Part shown: in pieces, positions 1 to 9,034 of the stretch | Layout: every line of letters starts with the position of its first letter | Numbering within the stretch: position 1 is the first letter of the stretch | Source: Bacteroidota bacterium | GTDB lineage: Bacteria > Bacteroidota > Bacteroidia > UKL13-3 | Length of the DNA stretch: 64,000 bases | Assembly: GCA_027487835.1 (NCBI GenBank) | Contig: JAIYCU010000044.1 | Span: 62,001-126,000, forward strand | Reading direction: 5' to 3' | Notes under the pieces: generated by a model | Database searches by the model: none | Told to the model about the DNA's origin: nothing | The model's input: only the letters and a program-made list of their open reading frames with translations | Made by a program: the position numbers and the translations under genes

Positions 1-2
1 AG

Positions 3-500
3 GATAAGTATCCAACGGCTTTGCGTTTAGAATTAAAGCAACATGCCCAAGTGATTTTGTTAAAAAACGAACCCAACATGCGATGGGTAAATGGCACTTT
101 AGCTAAAGTAGATTTTATCAGCGAAAATTATATTGAAATTCGATTGCAGGATGGCAGTATTCACAAGTTGGAGCCAGCCACTTGGGAGCACCGCAAGTAT
201 GCGTATAATAAGGATACCCGAAAGATTGTATCGGAGGTGGTTGGTACCTTTATGCAATATCCTTTAAAGTTGGCTTGGGCCTTAACCATTCATAAAAGTC
301 AGGGTTTGAGCTTTGACAAAGTGGCCATAGATCTGGGTAGTGGGGCTTTTGTAAACGGTCAAGTGTATACAGCTTTGAGTCGCTGCCGCAGCCTTGAAGG
401 CTTAACCCTTAAACGAAAGTTAAAGTCGTCTGACATCATTGCAGACCAACGGTTACTTGGCTTTTGGATGGCAGAGCAAGTGGTTAGGGATTTGATGTAG
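3..500 (+). CDS. PIF1/RecD-like DNA helicase, C-terminal part (cut by window edge)
   Basis: The frame is open to the left edge, so only the last 165 or so codons are present; a TTG at position 21 is internal, not a start. The visible part is the C-terminal domain of a superfamily 1 helicase of the PIF1/RecD type. It has a section on handling of new DNA sites (QVILLKN near the start, WVNGT just after), then the helicase motif V-like stretch TIHKSQGLSFDKV and the motif VI-like stretch VYTALSRCRS, which includes the arginine that senses ATP. Family role: ATP-driven DNA unwinding in replication or repair. The last 17 bases overlap the end of the convergent recombinase gene. Walker A and B motifs must lie upstream of the window, so the subfamily cannot be fixed. 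Confidence 0.85.
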   Translation, partial: DKYPTALRLELKQHAQVILLKNEPNMRWVNGTLAKVDFISENYIEIRLQDGSIHKLEPATWEHRKYAYNKDTRKIVSEVVGTFMQYPLKLAWALTIHKSQGLSFDKVAIDLGSGAFVNGQVYTALSRCRSLEGLTLKRKLKSSDIIADQRLLGFWMAEQVVRDLM

Positions 501-1404
501 AAGATTTACTCCTTGGATGAAATGTTTGCACCACTTCTCTCAAATATTCTCTGTCTAAATGCGTATAAATTTCGGTGGTGGTGATGCTTTCATGGCCTAG
601 CATTTGTTGCACCGCGCGCAGGTCGGCACCCGCTTCTACCAAAGCTGTGGCAAAGCTATGGCGCAAGGTATGCGGACTAATATTTTTAGTGATGCCTGCT
701 TTTTGGGCAAGGTCTTTTAGGATATAAAATATCATTACTCGAGTGAGTTTTCCGCCCCTTCGGTTCAAGAATAAAATATCATTGCAACCCGGTTTTGGTG
801 TCATGTGGTTACGTTGTTCTTTGCGGTAAAGATTTATCCAATAAAGGGCAGTTTTGCTTATAGGTACTAGGCGTTCTTTATTGCCTTTGCCTTTTACTTT
901 TATATATTCTTCTTCTTCATAAATATGGGTTTGTTCTAATCCAACGGCTTCGCTCACGCGCAGGCCGCAGCTAAACATGGTTTCTAAAATGGTGCGGTTT
1001 CGCAGGCCTTCTTCCTTGCTCATGTTTATTTGGGCAGCCATGGCATCAATTTCGTGCACGTCTAATACAGCAGGTAAGGCACGCTTTAGTCTAGGAGATT
1101 CTAATAACTCGGCCGGGCTTTTTTGGATTTCATCTTCTTGCAATAAGTAGTTAAAGAATGCTTTGATGCCGCTCACAATGCGGGCTTGGGAGCTAGGTTC
1201 AAGCCCAAGCTCTGAGATGTATTTAACAAAATCTCTTAACTGCTTAAGCTGTATGGTTTTGGGTTGACCCAATTCATTCACTGTGGATAGGTATTGCTCG
1301 AGTTTAGATACATCGCGCAAGTAGCTGTCAATGGTATTAGCCGACAATGATTTTTCTAATTGAAGATAGGCTTTAAAGCCTTTTTGGTAGAGGGTCCAAC
1401 TCAT
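484..1404 (-). CDS. xerD: Site-specific tyrosine recombinase, XerD/XerC type
   Basis: 306 residues, the usual Xer length. An N-terminal core-binding SAM-like domain spans about residues 5-90 and the catalytic domain about 110-295. Catalytic residues visible: Arg149 in the GLRVSEA motif, the lysine of the KGKGNKERLVP beta-hairpin (171-181), His245 and Arg248 in HTLRHSFAT, His271 in LGHES, and the nucleophile Tyr280. Xer recombinases resolve chromosome dimers at dif with a partner and FtsK. No dif-like site or second xer gene is seen here. XerC and XerD are hard to separate by eye; the symbol follows the usual Bacteroidota naming of this ~300-residue form. The gene is convergent with the helicase and overlaps it by 17 nt. 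Confidence 0.9.
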   Translation of the reverse strand: MSWTLYQKGFKAYLQLEKSLSANTIDSYLRDVSKLEQYLSTVNELGQPKTIQLKQLRDFVKYISELGLEPSSQARIVSGIKAFFNYLLQEDEIQKSPAELLESPRLKRALPAVLDVHEIDAMAAQINMSKEEGLRNRTILETMFSCGLRVSEAVGLEQTHIYEEEEYIKVKGKGNKERLVPISKTALYWINLYRKEQRNHMTPKPGCNDILFLNRRGGKLTRVMIFYILKDLAQKAGITKNISPHTLRHSFATALVEAGADLRAVQQMLGHESITTTEIYTHLDREYLREVVQTFHPRSKSSTSNP

Positions 1405-1419
1405 GGGTTAAACATAAAA

Positions 1420-1447
1420 AAAGTCCCGACAAATTTGCCGGGACTTT
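1420..1447 (-). terminator. Intrinsic terminator of the thioredoxin-like lipoprotein gene
   Basis: A perfect 9-bp stem (AAAGTCCCG at 1420-1428 with CGGGACTTT at 1439-1447) around a 10-nt loop. Read on the minus strand it is followed by a run of seven T, just downstream of the stop at 1469. Confidence 0.85.
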
Positions 1448-1468
1448 CTATTTCTTTAAAGCGATTGC

Positions 1469-2290
1469 TTATTTGAAGTGGATATAAGAAGAGTTGCTCA
1501 TAGTAAAACCAGAAGCACCTTTTTTCCAGATACAAGCTACAACAGCAAGATTTTCTTTTTTGAAAGTTGGTTGAATAAAGAAGTTCAATTCTTTCTTGAA
1601 AGTAGCATCTTTCTTAAGGTCTGAACCTAAAGTTTCGCCAGTGATTGAAGTTCCAAATTTAGCGCGCAATACATTGTAGTGAATGTTCTTTTCAACACTT
1701 GCATCACTTGATTGAGCGTAATCCAATTTATCTTCTAACAAATAACCAGAGATAAAGTATTCACCAGTTACATCTTCAAAGAATTTACCTTCTGCAGTAC
1801 AAACTAAAATACCATCTACTTCTTTAACAGAAAGTACAGCATTAACTTTAGCTTTCTTAGCAGCTTGTGTATTTACATGGCCAATTGCAGTTGTACCAGT
1901 TGAAGTGCTACCACCAATCATTGCTACAAATGGATCTTCGTTAGCACCAATGTACATTGCAGGTACACCAGATGGGTTAAATATACCGATTAAAGAGTTT
2001 GCATCAGCGTTAGTCATTGGATCATTTCCAACTTGTGCAGAGATGATAACTGCTTTTCCAGCAGTTTGTGCTTTGATTTGCTCTTTAGCTGGTTTGCCAT
2101 AAGCACCACATGGAGGGCACCAAGTACCACCAAAATAAATTACTGTTGATTTTTGTTCTTGAGGAACAACGGTTCCAGCATTACCACCATTGTTTTTGTT
2201 TTCTTCGCTGCTGTCATCTTTTTTACATGCAGTTAGCGTAAGAGAAAGACCAACTAAAATGGCCATTGAGGTTTTGAAAAACTTTTTCAT
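1469..2290 (-). CDS. Omp28-like lipoprotein with thioredoxin fold
   Basis: 273 residues. The N-terminus is a lipoprotein signal with the lipobox cysteine at residue 22 (LTLTAC), followed by a charged, Asn/Gly-rich linker (23-45). Residues 48 to about 140 look like a thioredoxin-like domain with the redox motif WCPPC (Cys58 and Cys61). The C-terminal half (about 150-273) resembles the beta-rich part of Bacteroidota Omp28-type proteins. A membrane-anchored disulfide handling or redox role is inferred; the substrate is unknown. The gene stands alone, with its own promoter (2332-2361) and terminator (1420-1447). Confidence 0.8.
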   Translation of the reverse strand: MKKFFKTSMAILVGLSLTLTACKKDDSSEENKNNGGNAGTVVPQEQKSTVIYFGGTWCPPCGAYGKPAKEQIKAQTAGKAVIISAQVGNDPMTNADANSLIGIFNPSGVPAMYIGANEDPFVAMIGGSTSTGTTAIGHVNTQAAKKAKVNAVLSVKEVDGILVCTAEGKFFEDVTGEYFISGYLLEDKLDYAQSSDASVEKNIHYNVLRAKFGTSITGETLGSDLKKDATFKKELNFFIQPTFKKENLAVVACIWKKGASGFTMSNSSYIHFK

Positions 2291-2331
2291 ATTTTTAGTT
2301 TATTGGGTTTTATTTAAAATATTTAGACCTT

Positions 2332-2361
2332 CAAATTTTAACAAAAGTTGCATATAAACAA
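2332..2361 (-). promoter_or_regulatory. Bacteroidota-type promoter for the thioredoxin-like lipoprotein
   Basis: On the minus strand, TTG (2361-2359) is followed by an 18-nt spacer and TAAAATTTG (2340-2332), close to the -33 TTG and -7 TAnnTTTG elements. One extra base in the -7 box lowers the score. It lies about 40 nt upstream of the start codon. Confidence 0.45.
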
Positions 2362-2397
2362 GTAAAATGTTAAATATTCCTAAATAAAGTTAATTTC

Positions 2398-3252
2398 CTA
2401 TTTTGAAACTCTCAAACTGAGGTCGATACTTTTAGAGGAATGGGTGAGTGCCCCAACAGAGATAAAGTCGACACCACTAGCTGCATAGTCTTGAATGCTT
2501 TCTAATGTAATGCCGCCAGAGGCCTCTGTTTCGTATTTTTTGTCGATAAGCGCAATGGCATCTTTTAATTGATTTGGGGTAAAGTTGTCAAGCATAATGC
2601 GGTGGATACCCCCCAAACTTAGCACTTCTTTAACTTCTTCAAGGTTGCGGGTCTCAATTTCAATTTTAAGGTCGAGCCCCTTAAATTTTAAATATTGGTG
2701 TGTTTTTTCTATGGCTTGTGCGATACCACCTGCAAAATCAATATGGTTATCTTTAATCATAATCATATCATACAATCCAATTCTATGGTTAGATGAACCT
2801 CCTAAGCGCACGGCCCATTTTTCTAAAAGTCGCATACCTGGGGTAGTTTTACGTGTATCTAAAACAGTGGTATGATAATCTTTTAGCAAATCACTTATTT
2901 TTCTGCTTTGTGTTGCAATACCACTCAAGCGTTGCATAAAGTTAAGAACCAATCTTTCCGCTGTTAGGATGCTAATATCAGAGCCAAAGATGTCAAAAAT
3001 GAGGTCGCCTTTCTTAATATTTTCACCATCCTTTACTTTAGGTTCAAACCGAAGCCCCGGATCTATTCTCTTGAAAATATAACCTGCCAAATCAATTCCC
3101 GCAATCACGCCATCTTCTTTTGCAATGCAGTAAGCATGGCCCATTTTATCTCCTGGGATGCAGGCTAGTGAGCTATGGTCGCCATTGCCAATATCTTCTC
3201 TGATTGCAATTTCAACCAGTTCTTTTATATCTTGTTGTTGTAATAATTCCAT
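2398..3252 (-). CDS. nadC: Nicotinate-nucleotide pyrophosphorylase (carboxylating)
   Basis: 284 residues, normal length for NadC (quinolinate phosphoribosyltransferase). It turns quinolinate and PRPP into nicotinate mononucleotide, CO2 and pyrophosphate in NAD synthesis. The N-terminal open-face sandwich domain starts with EDIGNGDHSS. The barrel domain carries the signature DTRKTTPGMR, then NHRIGLYDMIMIKDNH, with the arginine, histidine and lysine residues that bind quinolinate and PRPP. The EASGG motif near the C-terminus (around residue 245) fits the phosphate loop. The gene starts 6 nt after the end of hutH, so the two are almost surely co-transcribed. nadA and nadB are not in the window; nadK lies far away at 57.3 kb. 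Confidence 0.96.
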   Translation of the reverse strand: MELLQQQDIKELVEIAIREDIGNGDHSSLACIPGDKMGHAYCIAKEDGVIAGIDLAGYIFKRIDPGLRFEPKVKDGENIKKGDLIFDIFGSDISILTAERLVLNFMQRLSGIATQSRKISDLLKDYHTTVLDTRKTTPGMRLLEKWAVRLGGSSNHRIGLYDMIMIKDNHIDFAGGIAQAIEKTHQYLKFKGLDLKIEIETRNLEEVKEVLSLGGIHRIMLDNFTPNQLKDAIALIDKKYETEASGGITLESIQDYAASGVDFISVGALTHSSKSIDLSLRVSK

Positions 3253-3258
3253 TTTTTC

Positions 3259-4770
3259 TTAATTGGCGGGTAGCCTTTTGTTTCTTATAAAATTCACAGA
3301 AGCAATGATGTCATCATGCAAAAGTCTATCTTCTTCTAATTTAGGTACAATTTCTCTGTATTCTTCCATCAAAGTGCTAATAAGTGTTGAACTCATTAAC
3401 GGCTTTCTAAATTCTAAGGCTTGGGTAGCGCACATCCACTCGATGCCGAGAATAGTAAATACATTGTCTAATACCCTTAGGGCTTTGGTAGCAGCGTTGG
3501 CGCCCATGCTCACATGATCTTCTTGTCCATTACTGCTTACAATACTATCAACAACAGCTGGCGTGCAAAGTTGTTTATTCTGACTCACAATACCTGCTGC
3601 GGTATATTGTGGAATCATAAAGCCGCTGTTGAGTCCAGGGTTTGCAGTGAGAAAAGGAGGGAGTCCACGTTGGCCAGAAATTAATTGATAGGTTCTTCTT
3701 TCGCTGATGTTTCCCCATTCTGCCATGGCAATGGCTAAAAAGTCTAAGGCCAAGGCAAGGGGTTGTCCATGAAAATTACCACCCGAAATAATTTTATCCT
3801 CGTCGGGGAAAACTAAAGGATTATCTGTTACAGCCTCAAACTCTGTAATCACGGTAATCTTTGCAAAGGCAACTGCATCCCTTGAGGCGCCATGTACTTG
3901 TGGAATGCACCTAAATGAATAGGGATCTTGAACACTGGTTTTAGGCGCTATCGCCAATTGGCTGTCTTGTAAAATTCTGCGAATATTATTGGCTACTACA
4001 ATTTGTCCATCATGACCGCGGGCTTTATGGACAAGGTCGGTAAAAGGTTCTAACCTGCAATTAAACGCATCAATAGAAGCACTGGCAATTACATTGGCCC
4101 AAGCTGAAAGATTGGCTACTTCTATAATTAAGAACAGGGCATATGCCGTCATAAACTGTGTGCCATTGATGAGTGCAAGTCCTTCTTTTGCTTGCAACAC
4201 AATGGGTTCCCAGCCATTTTCTTTGAGCACAATCGCTGCATCTTTTATAACAAAATTATCGTTCTCTTTTACCCAAACTTTTCCTTTGCCAATTAATGGC
4301 AAACATAAATGCGCTAATGGCGCTAAATCGCCGCTGGCACCAAGAGAGCCTTGTTCAAATACAACAGGTAATATATTATTATTATGAAAATCAATTAAGC
4401 GTTCAACAGTTTGCAATTGCACCCCACTAAGTCCAAAACTAAGTCCTTGCACTTTTAATAAAAGCATCAACTTAATAAGTTTATGCGGCACCTGTGCACC
4501 AGTGCCACATGCGTGAGAGAGTAATAAGTTTTCTTGCAGTTTACTTAATTCATCTTTAGAAACTACAGTATCACATAAGGAGCCAAAGCCAGTATTGATG
4601 CCATAAAAAGCTTCGTTGCTGTTCTTTAGTTTTTGATCGAGGTAATTTCTACCCTTTATTATGTTTGCTTTGGCTTCTGGGTGTAATTTGATAGGTAAAT
4701 CTTGCAATACAGCGTGCGTAAGGTCATTGTATCCATTTTCTGGGTTGCCTATTTCAAAATATATTTCCAT
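3259..4770 (-). CDS. hutH: Histidine ammonia-lyase
   Basis: 503 residues, the typical length. It removes ammonia from histidine to give urocanate. The self-made MIO cofactor comes from Ala145-Ser146-Gly147 in GSLGASGDLAP. The catalytic tyrosine region AFYGINTGFG is at 55-63. The related tyrosine 2,3-aminomutases and tyrosine or phenylalanine ammonia-lyases share the fold, so substrate is inferred from overall resemblance to HutH. No hutU, hutI or hutG/F gene lies next to it. Instead it sits 8 nt downstream of hisS and 6 nt upstream of nadC, an unusual place for a degradative enzyme. Confidence 0.88.
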   Translation of the reverse strand: MEIYFEIGNPENGYNDLTHAVLQDLPIKLHPEAKANIIKGRNYLDQKLKNSNEAFYGINTGFGSLCDTVVSKDELSKLQENLLLSHACGTGAQVPHKLIKLMLLLKVQGLSFGLSGVQLQTVERLIDFHNNNILPVVFEQGSLGASGDLAPLAHLCLPLIGKGKVWVKENDNFVIKDAAIVLKENGWEPIVLQAKEGLALINGTQFMTAYALFLIIEVANLSAWANVIASASIDAFNCRLEPFTDLVHKARGHDGQIVVANNIRRILQDSQLAIAPKTSVQDPYSFRCIPQVHGASRDAVAFAKITVITEFEAVTDNPLVFPDEDKIISGGNFHGQPLALALDFLAIAMAEWGNISERRTYQLISGQRGLPPFLTANPGLNSGFMIPQYTAAGIVSQNKQLCTPAVVDSIVSSNGQEDHVSMGANAATKALRVLDNVFTILGIEWMCATQALEFRKPLMSSTLISTLMEEYREIVPKLEEDRLLHDDIIASVNFIRNKRLPAN

Positions 4771-4778
4771 GGGATAAA

Positions 4779-6203
4779 TTATAATTGATGGTATAATTCG
4801 GCAGCACTCAATTCTATTTGGGTGCCGCTGTTTAAGTCTTTTCTTACATACTTGCCACTTTCCATTTCATTGCTGCCAATAATTACAGCAAATTGAATTT
4901 GATTTTTATCGGCATATTCTAATTGCTTGGCAATTTTCTTGGTAATATCAGGATATACTTCTGCTGCGATATTTTGTTTCCTTGCTTCTGCACAAAGCTT
5001 AATGGCGTGCAAGCGGGTAGCTTCATCAAAGTGACAAAAGAGTAATATGGTTTCTTTCTTTTTCAGGTTTTCTGGAAATAGTTTTAACTCATCCATTACA
5101 TCATATATCCTATCCAAGCCAAATGAAATACCCACACCCGAAACGTCGGGTAGCCCAAAGATGCCTGTTAGGTTATCATACCTGCCACCGCCGCCAATGC
5201 TAGGTTTAAATGTGCCTGCATTGGCTACCACTTCCACAATGGCACCTGTATAGTAGGTTAAACCTCTTGCTAGGGTTACATCAATTTGAATGGGATTATT
5301 ACGCCCAAGTATTTGGGTATAGGTAAAGATTTCTTCGAGTTCTTGAACGCCTGTTAAGCCTTCTGGTATTTCAGCAAAAAACTGCTTTAGAATAGGTAAT
5401 ATGTTTTCTGATTTACTAATGCTCAAAAATTCCAATACCAAGGTAGATTGTGTTTGGTTAAAACCAGCTTTTTCTAAATCTGTGAGTAGGCCGCTTTCAC
5501 CCGTTTTATCTAGTTTATCAAGCGCTACGGTAAGGGCAATAAATTTATCTTCTGCATGTATTTTAGTAGCTAAGGCAGCTAACAACTTTCTATTATTGAT
5601 GCGAATTATAACAGGAATATTTAGGTAACTAAAGGCTTCATCATACATCTTTAGCAATTCTGCCTCATTAATTAGACTTTTTGAACCAATCACATCTGCG
5701 TCACATTGCCAAAACTCGCGGTAGCGTCCCTTTTGAGGTCTGTCGGCGCGCCACACAGGCTGCATTTGAAAGCGTTTAAAAGGAAAAGTAATGTCATTTC
5801 TGTTCATTACAACATAACGCGCAAAGGGTACGGTAAGGTCGTAACGCAAGCCTTTTTCAGCAATAAACGGAAGTGAGTTTTTGCTATCTAAAGCATTTAC
5901 CTTTCCGTTAATGGAGGGCAAATAGGTTTGATCCAACTCTTCATGCCCTTCTGCTTGGTCTTGGTATTCTCTCAGTTTTTTGAAATAGTCGCCAGAATTA
6001 AGTACCTTAAATAGTAGTTGATCTCCTTCATCCCCATATTTTCCAGTGAGGGTTTGGAGGTACTCCATGGTAGGCGTTTCTAGAGGCATATAGCCATATT
6101 TAACAAATACTTGTTCAATGGTTTGAAGAATATGTTTGCGTCTTCTAACCATCAACGCGTCAAAGTCGCGCGTGCCTTGTGGTATTGTGGGTTTTGCTGC
6201 CAT
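4779..6203 (-). CDS. hisS: Histidyl-tRNA synthetase
   Basis: 474 residues, slightly longer than the common 420-460. A class II synthetase that charges tRNA-His. Motif 1 lies within the first 60 residues. Motif 2 covers about 141-169 (FQMQPVWRADRP then FWQCD). The histidine-specific HisA-type stretch LARGLTYYTG and the SIGGGGRYDNL loop follow, and motif 3 is in GVGISFGLDR. The C-terminal anticodon-binding domain runs over the last 100 residues. A short insert near 80-105 accounts for the extra length. It is 28 nt downstream of the DUF4293 gene and 8 nt upstream of hutH, so it is probably part of a multi-gene transcript. Confidence 0.96.
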   Translation of the reverse strand: MAAKPTIPQGTRDFDALMVRRRKHILQTIEQVFVKYGYMPLETPTMEYLQTLTGKYGDEGDQLLFKVLNSGDYFKKLREYQDQAEGHEELDQTYLPSINGKVNALDSKNSLPFIAEKGLRYDLTVPFARYVVMNRNDITFPFKRFQMQPVWRADRPQKGRYREFWQCDADVIGSKSLINEAELLKMYDEAFSYLNIPVIIRINNRKLLAALATKIHAEDKFIALTVALDKLDKTGESGLLTDLEKAGFNQTQSTLVLEFLSISKSENILPILKQFFAEIPEGLTGVQELEEIFTYTQILGRNNPIQIDVTLARGLTYYTGAIVEVVANAGTFKPSIGGGGRYDNLTGIFGLPDVSGVGISFGLDRIYDVMDELKLFPENLKKKETILLFCHFDEATRLHAIKLCAEARKQNIAAEVYPDITKKIAKQLEYADKNQIQFAVIIGSNEMESGKYVRKDLNSGTQIELSAAELYHQL

Positions 6204-6231
6204 TACAGCTTGCGAATATAGTCAAAAAGAC

Positions 6232-6717
6232 TTATCTCAGCCTGTCGGCGCTTTTTACAAGGGCTTCATCTTTTTTAATCAAGTAAAATACCCTGATATT
6301 GAGGTATAAAACAAATAGAATGAGTGCGATGCCAATGATGGACGAGGTCATTAATTTTTCGCCGCTAAAATTGGGAGCATATAAATAGGCTTTGGTAAAA
6401 AAAGTTGCCAAAAGCGACACCAAGGCTAACATATTAATCAGGGTGAATTTCATTTGTTTTACCCTATTTGTGTAGCTAAAAAGAGTATATAGGCTCAAAC
6501 CAATTACAATACTTGCAATTAGGATTAAACCAATTTGCAAATGACTTTCAATCAAAACGCCGTTTTCAAGTTTGTTAAAGTAAAATAGGTTCAACACATA
6601 TTCTGTAGTTTTTATATTGGTTTCAACCGTAACAAAATGCAAAACCTTAATACTACAGAGCACCGCCACAATGGCAATAATCATTACTAAAAAAACAGAT
6701 TGAATTCTTTGTATCAT
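6232..6717 (-). CDS. DUF4293 family membrane protein
   Basis: 161 residues, four predicted membrane segments (about 6-26, 60-82, 95-115, 122-145). The opening MIQRIQSVFLV is typical of the DUF4293 family, which is restricted to Bacteroidota and has no known function. It sits upstream of hisS with a 28-nt gap. Family assignment rests on the N-terminal signature and topology. No catalytic motif is visible. Confidence 0.75.
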   Translation of the reverse strand: MIQRIQSVFLVMIIAIVAVLCSIKVLHFVTVETNIKTTEYVLNLFYFNKLENGVLIESHLQIGLILIASIVIGLSLYTLFSYTNRVKQMKFTLINMLALVSLLATFFTKAYLYAPNFSGEKLMTSSIIGIALILFVLYLNIRVFYLIKKDEALVKSADRLR

Positions 6718-6787
6718 ATTGCAAAGGAATTAAATCTAATGGTTATAACAAACAACTTTTGCCAATTTTGATAGGTGTTTCAAAAGT

Positions 6788-8149
6788 TTAAATTTTGCTT
6801 ACCCACCTCAATAGTTTTACTTTCCAATTGCTGTGTGGGTAGTATTTTAAGTTTGGTTCAAACCAACTTGGTTTTTTAAGGATGCTTTTAAAATGCGAAA
6901 AGGCTTTAAAACCATACTCTCCATGGTAGCTACCAAAACCACTATTGCCCACGCCTCCAAAAGGTAAATGATGGTTTGTTAAATGCATAATTCCTTCATT
7001 AATGGTGCCTCCACCAAATGAAATTTCGCTGCTTATTTTTTCAGTTTCTGTTGTATTTTCAGAAAATACATAGCAAGCCAAGGGCTTAGGTAATTGCTTA
7101 ATTAGACCAATTGCTTCTTCTAAATTTTGGTAGCTAAGAATGGGCAAAATGGGTCCAAAAATCTCTTCTTCCATTATTTTGTCCATCTTGCTAACATCAG
7201 TCATGAGGGTGGGTTCAATCCAACGTTCTTCTCTATTGTGCTTGCCTCCATAGACCACTTTTTTGGGGTCAAGTAAGGCTATTAAACGTTCAAAATTACG
7301 ATGGTTTACAATTTGCACATAATTGCCATTTTCTATTTTTATTTGTTGGGCTTCAATTTCATAAATTAATGCCTTCACAAATGCTTCTTTTATTGCGGTT
7401 TGAACCAAAACATAATCTGGTGCAACGCAGGTTTGGCCTGCGTTTAAAAACTTAGACCATACAATTCTTTTGGCGCTTAAGGCTAAATTGCAATGTTGGC
7501 TCACAATTGCCGGACTCTTACCTCCTAATTCTAGGGTAACAGGTGTTAAATGTTTAGCAGCAGCTTCATACACAATTCTGCCCACGCCTGTGCTTCCAGT
7601 AAAAAAGATTTTATCGAATTTTTCAGCCAATAAAGCACTTGTTTCTGGCACGCCACCTTCTACCACTGTAAGATAATTTGGTTCAAAATACGTTTCTGCC
7701 AATTTCTTAATGGCTTTGCTGCTGTTTAAGGCAAGTTCGCTGGGTTTGATGATAACAGTATTGCCAGCTGCCATGGCTGCTATGGCTGGCGCAAAACAAA
7801 GTTGAAAGGGGTAATTCCAGGCGCCTATGATTAAACAAACGCCTAAAGGTTCAGTTAAAATATAGCTTCTGCCGGGAAAATTAATTAGGTTGGTGGCTAC
7901 TTTTTGTGGACTGGCCCATTTGGAAAGTTTTGCAATACAAGTGTCAATTTCTATGAATAACAAAGCCAGTTCATTGCTTAAGTTATCGAAAGCAGACTTT
8001 TTAAAGTCTTGGTAAATGGCACGTGCCAGGTTTTCCTCTTCCTCTTTAAGCGCTTTTCGCAGGGTTATTAGTTGGGAAATTCTAAAGTCGATTGACTTAG
8101 TTTTACCTGTTTCGAAAAAGACTTGTTGTTGACTTATAATTGCTTTCAT
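6788..8149 (-). CDS. Aldehyde dehydrogenase, class 3-like
   Basis: 453 residues, the short ALDH form lacking the tetramer-forming extension. It oxidises an aldehyde to the acid with NAD(P)+. Visible residues: Asn111 in WNYP, the cofactor-binding KPSE (135-138) and GSTGVG (185-190), general base Glu207 in LELGGKSP, and nucleophile Cys241 in AGQTCVAPD. EEIFGPILP follows near residue 330. The C-terminal stretch (about 430-453) is basic and slightly hydrophobic. The substrate is unknown; class 3 enzymes often act on fatty or aromatic aldehydes. A 70-nt gap separates it from DUF4293 and 24 nt from the unrelated gene before it. Confidence 0.93.
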   Translation of the reverse strand: MKAIISQQQVFFETGKTKSIDFRISQLITLRKALKEEEENLARAIYQDFKKSAFDNLSNELALLFIEIDTCIAKLSKWASPQKVATNLINFPGRSYILTEPLGVCLIIGAWNYPFQLCFAPAIAAMAAGNTVIIKPSELALNSSKAIKKLAETYFEPNYLTVVEGGVPETSALLAEKFDKIFFTGSTGVGRIVYEAAAKHLTPVTLELGGKSPAIVSQHCNLALSAKRIVWSKFLNAGQTCVAPDYVLVQTAIKEAFVKALIYEIEAQQIKIENGNYVQIVNHRNFERLIALLDPKKVVYGGKHNREERWIEPTLMTDVSKMDKIMEEEIFGPILPILSYQNLEEAIGLIKQLPKPLACYVFSENTTETEKISSEISFGGGTINEGIMHLTNHHLPFGGVGNSGFGSYHGEYGFKAFSHFKSILKKPSWFEPNLKYYPHSNWKVKLLRWVSKI

Positions 8150-8173
8150 GTGAAAATGCTTATTCCTTTTGTA

Positions 8174-9034
8174 TTATTCTAGTTTAATAGATTTAAACGC
8201 CTCAAAGTACAGGTTGTTTTGGGCTTCGTTTTTGGCCTTAGCAATTTCAACAGCGCTTTTTGCATTGCCAAAATAAAAGTGAGGTACATAATATACCCAA
8301 AAAAGCGCTGCTTGCGGCCAATTGTAAAAATGTGCCGTAACAACAGTTGCTGTAATGAGCCCACCGTTCAATAGGATGGCATTGCCTGCATTGCTAAAGT
8401 CTTTCATATATAATTGTCCTAAACCTGGTAGGATTGAACTTAGTGTTTTGATAGAATTTAATTTATAGGGTGAATGGTTTTGATATGACTTAATGAGACT
8501 ATCTATAACAGCACTTGCCTTTTCAGTTTGTGTAAATTTTATTAATTCATTGGCTGTATTTATGGCATCTTGTTTTCGTTCTAATTGTATTTCTGATAGG
8601 AGTTTGAAATAAATTAAATTAGCTTGAATTTGTTGATTGGTATTAAAAGTATCTATTATAAGTTCTTCTGTTTTATCTATGCAAGTCTCCCATTGTTCCA
8701 AGTTGAAAATAGCAGCAATTCCTATGAGCAATTCTTCTGTTGAAAGGCTTATTTCAGCATTTTCTTTTGGGTAAAAAATTATTTGTTTTAAGGGGTAAAA
8801 TTGTTTGGTTTCAAACATGGCTAGAATATACTTACTTGCCATTTTTTGTTTTATTTCGCTGTCACCAAAGAACCAAATACGATGGTAAATCTTAGTTGCT
8901 TCTGCATACTGCTTTGCTTCAAACAAACTATCACCTTTTTGTAAAAACGAAGTTAAATCTTGGGCATTAAGCTTCCCTATAAAATTAACAAGCAACAGAA
9001 AAGTAACTTGTATAAAGATTTTTCTTAAGTTCAT
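8174..9034 (-). CDS. Exported TPR-like protein with C-terminal membrane segments
   Basis: 286 residues. A signal peptide ends near residue 24 (LNAQ). Residues 28-190 are helical and TPR-like (GDSLFEAKQYAEATKIYHR is the clearest repeat). Around 200 comes the motif SILPGLGQLYMKD, then two hydrophobic segments (about 213-255) and a charged tail. The PGxGQ-Y motif recalls DUF5683/TM2-type membrane proteins, but I do not assign the family. It is a distant relative of the next gene upstream (same order of parts, ILPGSGK in place of ILPGLGQ), and its first 50 bases overlap that gene. Function unknown; the pair may have come from duplication. Confidence 0.7.
   Translation of the reverse strand: MNLRKIFIQVTFLLLVNFIGKLNAQDLTSFLQKGDSLFEAKQYAEATKIYHRIWFFGDSEIKQKMASKYILAMFETKQFYPLKQIIFYPKENAEISLSTEELLIGIAAIFNLEQWETCIDKTEELIIDTFNTNQQIQANLIYFKLLSEIQLERKQDAINTANELIKFTQTEKASAVIDSLIKSYQNHSPYKLNSIKTLSSILPGLGQLYMKDFSNAGNAILLNGGLITATVVTAHFYNWPQAALFWVYYVPHFYFGNAKSAVEIAKAKNEAQNNLYFEAFKSIKLE

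Noticed and set aside
484-500. Overlap of helicase and recombinase as a frameshift or broken gene
   Set aside because: The genes are convergent and both C-termini look complete.
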